Assembly (NCBI GenBank): GCA_002452515.1 | Contig: DKEN01000153.1 | Location: 19,286-29,419, forward strand | Source: Spartobacteria bacterium UBA6821 | GTDB taxonomy: Bacteria; Verrucomicrobiota; Verrucomicrobiia; Chthoniobacterales; UBA6821 | Length of the DNA: 10,134 nucleotides | Direction of reading: 5' to 3' | Shown here: one piece after another, positions 1 to 5,594 of the stretch | Position numbering within the stretch: the stretch's first letter is position 1 | How the letters are laid out: each line of letters starts with the position of its first letter | Program-made: the position numbers and the translations under genes | The notes under the pieces: model-generated | What the model was told of the DNA's origin: nothing | What the model saw: only the letters and a program-made list of their open reading frames with translations | Databases searched by the model: none

Positions 1-707
1 TTGCCTGTGGGCTGCTTTTTTTTCTCGGACAGTTTTTTACATTTCGCGCCATCGCCACCGGCGATGTCTCCATCGCCACTCCACTACTGGGTGCAAAAGT
101 GCTGCTGGTGACCCTCTTTTCACTTTTTCTGATTGGCCATCGACTTCCCCCCTCCTGGTGGTTTGCCTCCTTGCTTGCCAGCCTTGGAATCGCGCTGATT
201 TCCTATTCTCCAGGAGGTTTGCATAAACGACTGATCGCAACCATCGCTTGGTCGCTTGGGGCTGCCGCACTTTTTGCCCTTACGGATGTCTTGGTGCAAC
301 GTTGGGTGCCTTCCATCGGTTACTTCCGTTTCGCCCCGATCATGTTTGGGGTGACGGGACTTTGCTCTTTGCTCTATTTGCCAACGTTGCTGAAAGAATC
401 ACGACATGGGAGGGATGGTGTCGGGATGAAGACGCCTCCTGCTTTCGGAGTGACCTGGCTTGCCGTGGGGGCATTCCTGTTGGCACTCCAGGCGCTTGGA
501 ATGTATTCCGCAATCGGCCTCTATGGAAGCGCCACCCTCACCAATATCCTTTACGGTTCACGCTGTCTTTGGAGTGTGTTGATCGTTTGGATCTTTGGTT
601 CGCTGGCTGGTGAAGTCCCTTTCGTCGGGAATCGATCCGTAGTGATGAGTTGGCGTTTTGCCGGAGCGATCCTTCTCTTTTCTGCAATGGCGCTCGTGCT
701 CCACTAA
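1..707 (+). CDS. EamA/DMT-family transporter, 3' part (5' end outside window)
   Basis: The reading frame is open from the left edge (first full codon at 3) to TAA at 705-707, giving about 234 visible residues. Nearly all of it is hydrophobic segments joined by short loops, with patterns typical of the drug/metabolite transporter superfamily: an early FFTFRAIATGDVSIATPLLG stretch resembling the end of the first EamA repeat, and a second half ending in a segment like YGSATLTNILYGSRCLWSVL. DMT proteins usually have ten membrane helices in about 300 residues, so roughly the first two helices are missing. It would sit in the inner membrane and export or import a small metabolite; the substrate cannot be read from the sequence. 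A GTG at 99 is inside a conserved segment and is not the real start. trpD begins only about 22 bases after the stop, so co-transcription is likely. The DMT family is fairly sure; the function is unknown. Confidence 0.85.
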   Translation, partial: ACGLLFFLGQFFTFRAIATGDVSIATPLLGAKVLLVTLFSLFLIGHRLPPSWWFASLLASLGIALISYSPGGLHKRLIATIAWSLGAAALFALTDVLVQRWVPSIGYFRFAPIMFGVTGLCSLLYLPTLLKESRHGRDGVGMKTPPAFGVTWLAVGAFLLALQALGMYSAIGLYGSATLTNILYGSRCLWSVLIVWIFGSLAGEVPFVGNRSVVMSWRFAGAILLFSAMALVLH

Positions 708-731
708 GACTCTTGATAAAGAGCCATCGTG

Positions 732-1793
732 ATGAGTTACGAATTTCCCAATCCAACCTCCACTAACTCCCTCTCTTCCGAGGAGATCGTGCAGGCTGTC
801 GCGCTTTTGTGCGATGCCCATCAGGATGACCAGTCAAAAGGAGACTTTCTATCCGCACTGAATCAGCGTGGGGAAAGTGCCGAAGAGTTGGCGGGATTTT
901 CCTGCGAGTTGTTGAAGCGGGCTGTTAGTCCGATGATTGAGAGGGACCAGGAGGGCCCTCTGGTCGAACTCTGCGGGACTGGCGGGGACAAAACCGGACT
1001 GCTGAACATTTCCACGGCGGCAATGTTTGTCGCGGCTGGTGCGGGTGCACGGGTGGTGAAACATGGAAACCGTGCCGTGAGTTCCCGTTGTGGTAGCGCC
1101 GATGTCTTGGAATCTCTCGGAGTGACCCTTCATCTCAAGACTGGAAGGATTACAGAAATTTTGGAAAGCGCGGGATGCGTCTTTCTCCTAGCTTCGGATT
1201 TTCATCCCGCTGTCGCCCTTGTGGCTCCTCTCCGCCGTGCCCTTGCTTCTCGTGGGCAGATGACAATTTTCAACCTTCTTGGCCCCTTATTGAATCCCGC
1301 CTTGCCGGAATTCCAGCTCACTGGAGTCTACAAACTCGACATGCTTTCCCGGTATGCGGAGGCCATGAGCATGCTTGGGCGTCGAAGGGCGTGGGCAGTC
1401 CATGGCGAACCTCCATCAGCGTTCCGAGAGGAAGGCGGAGGGATTGATGAACTCACGGTGACCGGTCGCTCCATGGTCGTGGAAACAAGCGCTGGGAGAA
1501 TGAAACAATTTGAAATTACCCCCCAGGAACTGGGTTTTGCCCTGACTGACTCGTATGTAGAACTTCAGGGGGGTGATGCCGTGGAGAATGCACGCCGAAT
1601 CGTTGCAATCCTAGCGGGTGAGGAGCGAAGCGCTGCGCGTGACATGATTGCGCTCAATGCAGCGGCCGCAGTACACCTTTCAGGGGTTGCTGGTTCGCTG
1701 CCTGAAGCTGTGGCCCTGGCAAACGAGAGCATCGACTCAGGCAAGGCCCTCGTTGTCCTGGAAAAACTCAGGTCAGTGTCTGCGATTCCCTAG
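732..1793 (+). CDS. trpD: Anthranilate phosphoribosyltransferase
   Basis: This cytosolic enzyme joins anthranilate to PRPP to give phosphoribosyl-anthranilate, the second step of tryptophan synthesis. Seen here, numbering from ATG 732 (353 aa, a normal length): the PRPP-binding GTGGD at 82-86, NIST at 92-95, KHGNR at 110-114 followed by SSRCGSADVLE, HP at 158-159 with the anthranilate-contacting Arg ten residues later (168), FNLLGPLLNP at 180-189, and the metal-binding Asp-Glu pair at 239-240. The start is uncertain: GTG 729 and ATG 732 are adjacent, and AAAGAG at 718-723 sits 8 bases before the ATG, which I prefer. Two oddities: the loop between the conserved Arg and TIFN is about three residues longer than usual and lacks the usual Arg just before TIFN, and there is an extra segment around 228-236 before the Asp-Glu pair. 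No other trp gene is in the window. A TrpD-like paralogue is possible, but the catalytic set is complete. Confidence 0.9.
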   Translation: MSYEFPNPTSTNSLSSEEIVQAVALLCDAHQDDQSKGDFLSALNQRGESAEELAGFSCELLKRAVSPMIERDQEGPLVELCGTGGDKTGLLNISTAAMFVAAGAGARVVKHGNRAVSSRCGSADVLESLGVTLHLKTGRITEILESAGCVFLLASDFHPAVALVAPLRRALASRGQMTIFNLLGPLLNPALPEFQLTGVYKLDMLSRYAEAMSMLGRRRAWAVHGEPPSAFREEGGGIDELTVTGRSMVVETSAGRMKQFEITPQELGFALTDSYVELQGGDAVENARRIVAILAGEERSAARDMIALNAAAAVHLSGVAGSLPEAVALANESIDSGKALVVLEKLRSVSAIP

Positions 1794-2017
1794 ACACCCA
1801 GAAATGCAGGAAGTTCCTCTGCGCCGAAATCCGACAGGACTCGTCCCTCTTCCGTCACGAGTACGGGAGCTTTGGTTTGTCCTGAGAGCTTTCTCATGAG
1901 CGTAAAAGCGGCTGCATCAGACACAACATCTACCACTTTGCAGGCAATCCCGCGCTGACTCAGCCAGTCTTCCGCATCGTCACACCACGGACAGCCTTTT
2001 TTGATGAATAGAGTCAT
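1790..2017 (-). CDS. Small glutaredoxin-family protein
   Basis: A 75-residue single-domain thioredoxin-fold protein, likely a cytosolic glutathione- or thioredoxin-linked disulfide reductase. It has the dithiol active site CPWC at residues 9-12 right after the first beta strand (LFIKKG), a cis-proline loop KAPVLV with Pro51, and a C-terminal GRVLSDFGAEEL segment where glutaredoxins bind glutathione. The usual Gly-Gly of classical glutaredoxins is replaced by Asp-Phe-Gly, and the length matches the short Grx/NrdH-like group. An upstream in-frame TTG at 2023 is possible, but ATG at 2017 is a better start: it directly follows TTGACA and lies about 7 bases from a TATAAT on the same strand, suggesting a leaderless transcript. 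There is no Shine-Dalgarno sequence. Its stop and the trpD stop overlap in a single CTAG (1790-1793), so the two genes converge. Confidence 0.88.
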   Translation of the reverse strand: MTLFIKKGCPWCDDAEDWLSQRGIACKVVDVVSDAAAFTLMRKLSGQTKAPVLVTEEGRVLSDFGAEELPAFLGV

Positions 2018-2023
2018 TGTCAA

Positions 2024-2052
2024 ATTATAGATTGCAATCTCTCTGCTTGCCA
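2024..2052 (-). promoter_or_regulatory. Promoter of the glutaredoxin gene with a palindrome in the spacer
   Basis: On the minus strand a perfect -10 hexamer TATAAT occupies 2024-2029. Seventeen bases further upstream is TGGCAA (2047-2052), a poor -35 match (3 of 6). The expected transcription start, 6-7 bases after the -10, falls at about 2017, which is the first base of the ATG, so the mRNA would be leaderless. A perfect 12-base palindrome AGATTGCAATCT (2029-2040) overlaps the edge of the -10 and fills the spacer, a typical place for a repressor operator. The promoter call rests on the -10 and its spacing; the operator idea is inference. Confidence 0.45.
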
Positions 2053-2088
2053 GTTCCTCTTTGATGTAGCAGGGTATCCGGCTCTCAT

Positions 2089-2164
2089 GGCGCGTTCGTC
2101 TAGTCGGTTAGGACACAGCCCTCTCAAGGCTGGCGCACGGGTTCGAATCCCGTACGCGCTACCA
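2089..2164 (+). tRNA. tRNA-Glu (anticodon CTC), CCA encoded
   Basis: All four arms fold. The 7-bp acceptor stem is 2089-2095 with 2154-2160. The D stem is GTCT 2098-2101 with GGAC 2111-2114. The anticodon stem CAGCC/GGCTG (2116-2120, 2128-2132) holds the loop CTCTCAA, so the anticodon CTC is at 2123-2125 and reads GAG. The T stem ACGGG/CCCGT (2137-2141, 2149-2153) holds TTCGAAT. The discriminator base is A2161 and CCA is encoded at 2162-2164. The TTCGTCTAG after the acceptor and the GGACAC after the D loop match bacterial tRNA-Glu. The first acceptor pair is G1-U72 rather than the usual G-C. No convincing terminator follows; the next gene starts 55 bases downstream. Confidence 0.95.
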
Positions 2165-2219
2165 ATCTTGCTTTCAAAATGACGAGCAATGAGCACGGAG
2201 TCATGTCATCTTCCTCCCT

Positions 2220-4220
2220 GTGCAGGGCACTAGTTATTCACTTTATCGATCGATCGTGCTGGCGCTCCTTTTCTTGATCGCAGACATTTCATGGAGCGGT
2301 GGCAACACGACAGAGACTCTCGACCTCACACGTCCGCCAGATTACAAGCAGCTTGGAATAATCGCGGGAAAAGAGAAGCTCTCATTGCTGCGCGATACGC
2401 TTGGGGACGCTTTGACCTCGCATTGGAAAGACTCCAGATCAGGGCGTCCAGGTTCCAGTTCCAATGCGGCATTTGCCAAATGGGTTGATCTCTATCAGTG
2501 GCTTGATCTGCTGGAGTCTAATGAAAATGAAGTGATGAAGCACTGGCTGAGTCGTCATCTGAGCATGACAGCACAGCAATCTGGTCTGGATCGTTCAATG
2601 CATATTACCATTATCCAGCCTGGCATCGCGCCAGGACATGGTTCCGGATCTCCTGAGCTACTTGATAAAATCGTTTCTGATGATGCTGTGATGCAGAAGA
2701 TCGTTGCAAAGTTGGTTGCACAGCCCTTCACTCCCGCTGCAGGTCTGCTGGCCGATCGTCTTGATCCAAATTTCATCTCTGCCACGCTTGCCGACCCAGA
2801 TTTTCTGCAACGCTGGTCAGAATCATACAGTCAGGATGATGTGGCACCAAAAGTCCTTTTGAATTTTCAAGCGATCTGGAAGTCGCATTCAGCTGACTGG
2901 CATGAATTCCAGTCACTCGCCCTGGCACTGGCCGTCGTCAAGGATCAGCCTGCGCCCGATTTTTGGCCTCATCATCAGGTTGCTCAGGTTGATGTGCCCC
3001 GGGAGGAGGGGCAACCTGAGGAGCTCTTTTCCCAATGGGTAGAGGCATTTCGTGCAGGGAAACTTCGGATGGATCCGAGATTGCTCGAAGTGGAGGATTT
3101 GAAATTTGTCGTCGATGCGCCGCTCAAGGAATCTGAAATTGACTCAATCCGCGAAAATCCCCAATTGGCCCATCTGGATCCGCAGAAAGCCTTTGAATCA
3201 ATCCCCTATGATCAGGGGCGCGTCATTAAAAATGTCTACGACTGGCCATGGGGAGAGTATCTGCTGGCCGATATCAGGATGCATGGGGGGATCTGCGTCG
3301 ATCAGGCCTACTATGCCGCCATTGTTGGCAAGGCACTCGGTATCCCAACAATTTTCTTTTCCGGGCAGGGTAAGGATGGCGGGCATGCCTGGGTCGGTTA
3401 CCTCAAGGGACCTGGCCATTGGGAACTCAATGTAGCCCGTTATGCCTCACAGAACTACGCCACAGGTGAGGGGCTGGATCCGCAAGATTGGTCTCCCATC
3501 ACCGATCACGATCTAGAGTTGATCACACGCCATCTTGGGAACCCTGATTTTCAAAATGCTGCGCGTCGGGATCTGATTATTGGTTCGGTCTTCAGAAGGA
3601 AGGGTGATCTTGCAGGTGAAGGGCGCGCCTTGCAGAGCGCCCTTCAGGTCTCCCCTGAAAATCCCTCCCTGTGGGATGCCCGGGAGGAATGGCTAATAAG
3701 AACTGGAGCACCCGTTGCGGATCTCAAGGCTCATCATCAAGCAGCCATCGCACAGTTCTCCCGCTTCAGCGATTTGAAGGCACAGCATCAGGAGGCGCTT
3801 ATCGCGCTTGCAGTCAGTTCAGGTGACAAAAAAAATGCGGAGGAACTTTCGGATCAGATCGTTCACGAGAACCGCGGAGGTTGGAACCGGGATGCCCGCA
3901 CCGACCTGAGTTCCCAAGCGGCCTGGTCATTGATCTCGGATCGTCTGCAGACAAAGGACTTTGCTGCTGCTGTGGAGGAGTTTGAGCGTCAGTTGCATCT
4001 ACTCGGGGAAACTGGTGGCGGCAATTTTTACTACAAGGTGGTTGCTCCGTTAGCTTCCGGATTGATCTCCGCTGGTCGTCAAGATCTCGCGCTCCGGGTA
4101 CTCAAAGAGGCCTGCCAGACGATCAGGCCAACCTACGATTCCATCCTGGATCGTGATCTCCGTAAACTCTGGGCTGTTGCAGGGGGGGCTCCTTCCAAGC
4201 CTGCGTCCTCACCTCGTTAG
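2220..4220 (+). CDS. Exported transglutaminase-like protein with helical C-terminal region
   Basis: A 666-residue protein. Residues 1-26 look like a signal peptide (Arg10, hydrophobic 11-21, small residues near 24-28), so it probably acts in the periplasm or outside. Residues about 40-320 are mostly alpha-helical with no domain I recognise. Residues about 330-430 carry a transglutaminase-like (papain-fold) core: GGICVDQAYYAA with Cys359, GIPTIFFSGQG, then GGHAWVGY with His389 and HWELNVARY. The catalytic Asp expected after the Trp is Asn404 (codon AAT 3429-3431). Residues about 440-650 are Ala/Leu-rich helical pairs resembling TPR repeats, likely a protein-binding part. The start is GTG 2220: a TGA at 2190-2192 closes the frame upstream and there is no ATG in between; no Shine-Dalgarno is seen. 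HAD follows 59 bases later. Such domains cleave or cross-link peptides; the substrate is unknown, and with Asn it could be inactive or altered. Confidence 0.8.
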   Translation: MQGTSYSLYRSIVLALLFLIADISWSGGNTTETLDLTRPPDYKQLGIIAGKEKLSLLRDTLGDALTSHWKDSRSGRPGSSSNAAFAKWVDLYQWLDLLESNENEVMKHWLSRHLSMTAQQSGLDRSMHITIIQPGIAPGHGSGSPELLDKIVSDDAVMQKIVAKLVAQPFTPAAGLLADRLDPNFISATLADPDFLQRWSESYSQDDVAPKVLLNFQAIWKSHSADWHEFQSLALALAVVKDQPAPDFWPHHQVAQVDVPREEGQPEELFSQWVEAFRAGKLRMDPRLLEVEDLKFVVDAPLKESEIDSIRENPQLAHLDPQKAFESIPYDQGRVIKNVYDWPWGEYLLADIRMHGGICVDQAYYAAIVGKALGIPTIFFSGQGKDGGHAWVGYLKGPGHWELNVARYASQNYATGEGLDPQDWSPITDHDLELITRHLGNPDFQNAARRDLIIGSVFRRKGDLAGEGRALQSALQVSPENPSLWDAREEWLIRTGAPVADLKAHHQAAIAQFSRFSDLKAQHQEALIALAVSSGDKKNAEELSDQIVHENRGGWNRDARTDLSSQAAWSLISDRLQTKDFAAAVEEFERQLHLLGETGGGNFYYKVVAPLASGLISAGRQDLALRVLKEACQTIRPTYDSILDRDLRKLWAVAGGAPSKPASSPR

Positions 4221-4279
4221 TGTAAGTTTGCAGGATTTCTAGGATTGCACCGCATTGCGAGGCTGAGAAGAGTCATCCT

Positions 4280-5068
4280 ATGTCATTAATACGGTTGCTG
4301 AGTACGGATTTCGACGGAACGTTGATCGGTGGTGAATGGGGGGATAGCTGTGCCCCTGTCCTTGCATCCGAACTCATTGCGACCGTTGGGGAGGGTGCCA
4401 TCTGGGCGGTGAATACGGGCCGGTCGCTGGAGAGCGCCTTGGAGGGGCTTCTTAAATTCGGAGGTCCTCTCTCACCCGAGTATATTCTCACCAGTGAACG
4501 ACACATCTATCATCCTGACGGAAACGGGGGGTGGCATGACTACGGTGATTGGAATCGAATCTGTCGCGAACATCACGACCAACTCTTTGAAAAGTCAGGT
4601 GATTTTTTCGAACAAATCCGGAATTTGGTAGTGGAAACACCAGGAGTCATCTTGCAGCGAAATGGAGAGGGGGTTCCCGAGGGACTCATTGCCGAGAGTG
4701 AGGAAATTCTGGATAACGTCACCGCCCGACTGAATGCGCTGCCGGGAAGACAGGATGATTTTCATTACCAGCGCAGCAATATCTATCTCCGCTTTTGCCA
4801 CCGCCTCTACGATAAGGGAAGTACGCTGGCCGAACTCGGCAGGCTGCTTGATATGCCGACCACGGATATTCTTGCTGTGGGTGACCATCAAAATGACCTC
4901 GCTATGCTCTACGGTCGAGTGGCGGGTATGGTGGCATGTCCGGCCAATGCCCATGAGAGCGTGAAAATGGTGGTTCTCAAAGCCGGAGGCCATGTCTCCC
5001 GACTGGAGGCGGGTGAAGGAACCGCGGAGGCGATCCGTTTTTACCGGGAGAGGGAAAATGAATCCTGA
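4280..5068 (+). CDS. HAD-superfamily (IIB, Cof/sucrose-phosphatase-like) hydrolase
   Basis: A 262-residue cytosolic phosphatase-like protein. Motif I is DFDGT at 10-14, with the nucleophile Asp10 and acid/base Asp12. Motif II is NTGRS at 45-49. The motif III lysine is probably Lys179 in DKGSTLAEL, and motif IV is GDHQND at 201-206, binding Mg2+. The large segment between motifs II and III (about 70-175) is the C2-type cap of subclass IIB, which in relatives acts on sugar phosphates, phosphoglycolate-like or nucleotide substrates. The start is ATG 4280, with a purine-rich GAGAAGAG (4265-4272) about 7 bases upstream. The gene sits 59 bases after the transglutaminase-like gene, so they may share a transcript. 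The family is clear; the substrate cannot be assigned. Confidence 0.88.
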   Translation: MSLIRLLSTDFDGTLIGGEWGDSCAPVLASELIATVGEGAIWAVNTGRSLESALEGLLKFGGPLSPEYILTSERHIYHPDGNGGWHDYGDWNRICREHHDQLFEKSGDFFEQIRNLVVETPGVILQRNGEGVPEGLIAESEEILDNVTARLNALPGRQDDFHYQRSNIYLRFCHRLYDKGSTLAELGRLLDMPTTDILAVGDHQNDLAMLYGRVAGMVACPANAHESVKMVVLKAGGHVSRLEAGEGTAEAIRFYRERENES

Positions 5069-5189
5069 GAAACCTACTCTCTCCTTTAATTTTTGTCTGC
5101 CGATCCTTCCGGATCAGGCATCCGAGCTAACGCTCGGACTGCTTCGCATGACTAAGCCTCGTTCCCACGAGCCTTTTCCTGAAGTTTGA
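5058..5189 (+). CDS. Possible 43-aa ORF overlapping the end of the HAD gene (doubtful)
   Basis: An ATG at 5058, 11 bases inside the HAD 3' end in another frame, is preceded by a good purine-rich site (GGGAGAGGG, 5046-5054) and opens a 43-codon frame ending TGA 5187-5189. The peptide (MNPEKPTLSFNF, later SELTLGLLRMTK) has no recognisable domain. Most of it reads through the hairpin patch at 5102-5177, and its end overlaps the convergent DNA-binding gene by 38 bases. The peptide looks like a repeat read as protein. The initiation site argues for translation; everything else argues against a conserved gene. Confidence 0.2.
   Translation: MNPEKPTLSFNFCLPILPDQASELTLGLLRMTKPRSHEPFPEV
5102..5142. 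repeat. Hairpin-rich, REP-like intergenic element
   Basis: Two adjacent inverted repeats lie between the converging HAD and AT-hook genes. The first is GATCC-TTCC-GGATC (5102-5115). The second is GCA-TCCGAGC-TAAC-GCTCGGA-C-TGC (5118-5142), ten base pairs with one bulged C. A third hairpin (5154-5175) follows. Neither of these two is followed by a T run on either strand, so they are not classic intrinsic terminators. The sequence style, including the following GCTTCGCATGACT, resembles the short dispersed palindromic repeats found in many bacterial intergenic spaces. Only one copy is in the window, so the repeat nature is inference. Confidence 0.4.
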
Positions 5190-5562
5190 AATGTCCTTTT
5201 CCAATCCGCTTAATCTCCGGGAGTTTCTTTCCTGTGCTGCTCAACCAGACATGGACATTCTGACTCTTCACACCTATTTTTTTGGAAAGGGCGGGAACCT
5301 TCAATCCCTCGTCGCCGGCAGCGCGAAGGGCAGCATAGATTTTTGTTTTAAGGGTGCCTCGCTTGGCTCTTTTGACCGATTTTACCGCAGCAGCGGCTTT
5401 CGCGGGGCGACCGCGACGTTTTCCTGCAGGGAGCGCTTTTCCCAGAATCAGCGAAGAGAGTTGAGCTTCGATTTTTTTAATTTCAAGCACCAGAGCTTCC
5501 TTGCGTTCAGTAAGTTTAATCAGACTGCGCAAAGAAGCGCTATTCAGATTGGTTAATGTCAT
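5152..5562 (-). CDS. Small DNA-binding protein: coiled coil, AT-hook, winged helix
   Basis: A 136-residue, very basic protein. Residues 8-40 form a heptad-like helix (LRSLIKLTERKEALVLEIKK onward), probably a dimerising coiled coil. Residues 46-70 are Lys/Arg/Ala-rich and contain RRGRPAK (49-55), an AT-hook core that binds the minor groove of AT-rich DNA. Residues 70-127 look like a winged helix: two helices (TKIYAALRAAG, VPALSKKIG), a recognition helix around SQNVHVWLSSTGKK, and a strand IKRIGKGHFKL. The likely role is a nucleoid-associated protein or transcription regulator. The start is ATG 5562 with no Shine-Dalgarno. It is divergent from the phosphopantetheinyl transferase gene with only 32 bases between the ATGs, in an AT-rich stretch that is a plausible site for self-regulation. 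On the minus strand a TTGACT (5601-5606) could be its -35. No named family is assigned. Confidence 0.75.
   Translation of the reverse strand: MTLTNLNSASLRSLIKLTERKEALVLEIKKIEAQLSSLILGKALPAGKRRGRPAKAAAAVKSVKRAKRGTLKTKIYAALRAAGDEGLKVPALSKKIGVKSQNVHVWLSSTGKKLPEIKRIGKGHFKLQEKARGNEA
5154..5177 (+). terminator. Possible terminator after the HAD gene
   Basis: The stem CTCGT (5158-5162) pairs with ACGAG (5167-5171) around TCCC. It extends by AAG/CTT beyond one C-C mismatch and is followed by a short T run (CCTTTTCC). The hairpin lies about 86 bases after the HAD stop and overlaps the last codons of the convergent DNA-binding gene. The stem is modest and the T run short, so this is a weak call. Confidence 0.3.
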
Positions 5563-5594
5563 AACAAGGGGAGTTATTTTCCAGAAAGCTTAGC

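Noticed and set aside
248-613. A 121-codon plus-strand frame in another phase of the transporter gene.
   Set aside because: It overlaps membrane-helix coding sequence of the transporter; the peptide is Trp/Arg/Cys-rich with no family resemblance.
1790-1793. The CTAG overlap of the trpD and glutaredoxin stop codons treated as something special.
   Set aside because: Four-base tail-to-tail overlaps through CTAG are common in compact bacterial genomes.
2165-2219. A possible terminator after tRNA-Glu (ATGAC 2179-2183 with GTCAT 2200-2204).
   Set aside because: The stem is only 5 bp with a 16-base loop and no T run follows.
4595-4993. A 132-codon minus-strand frame inside the HAD gene.
   Set aside because: The plus-strand HAD frame shows all catalytic motifs over the same span, and the antisense peptide has no recognisable feature.
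5191-5556. A 121-codon plus-strand frame opposite the AT-hook protein, rich in Phe and Ser.
   Set aside because: The minus-strand frame has a clear coiled coil, AT-hook and winged helix; the plus-strand peptide looks like the complement of Lys/Ala-rich codons.
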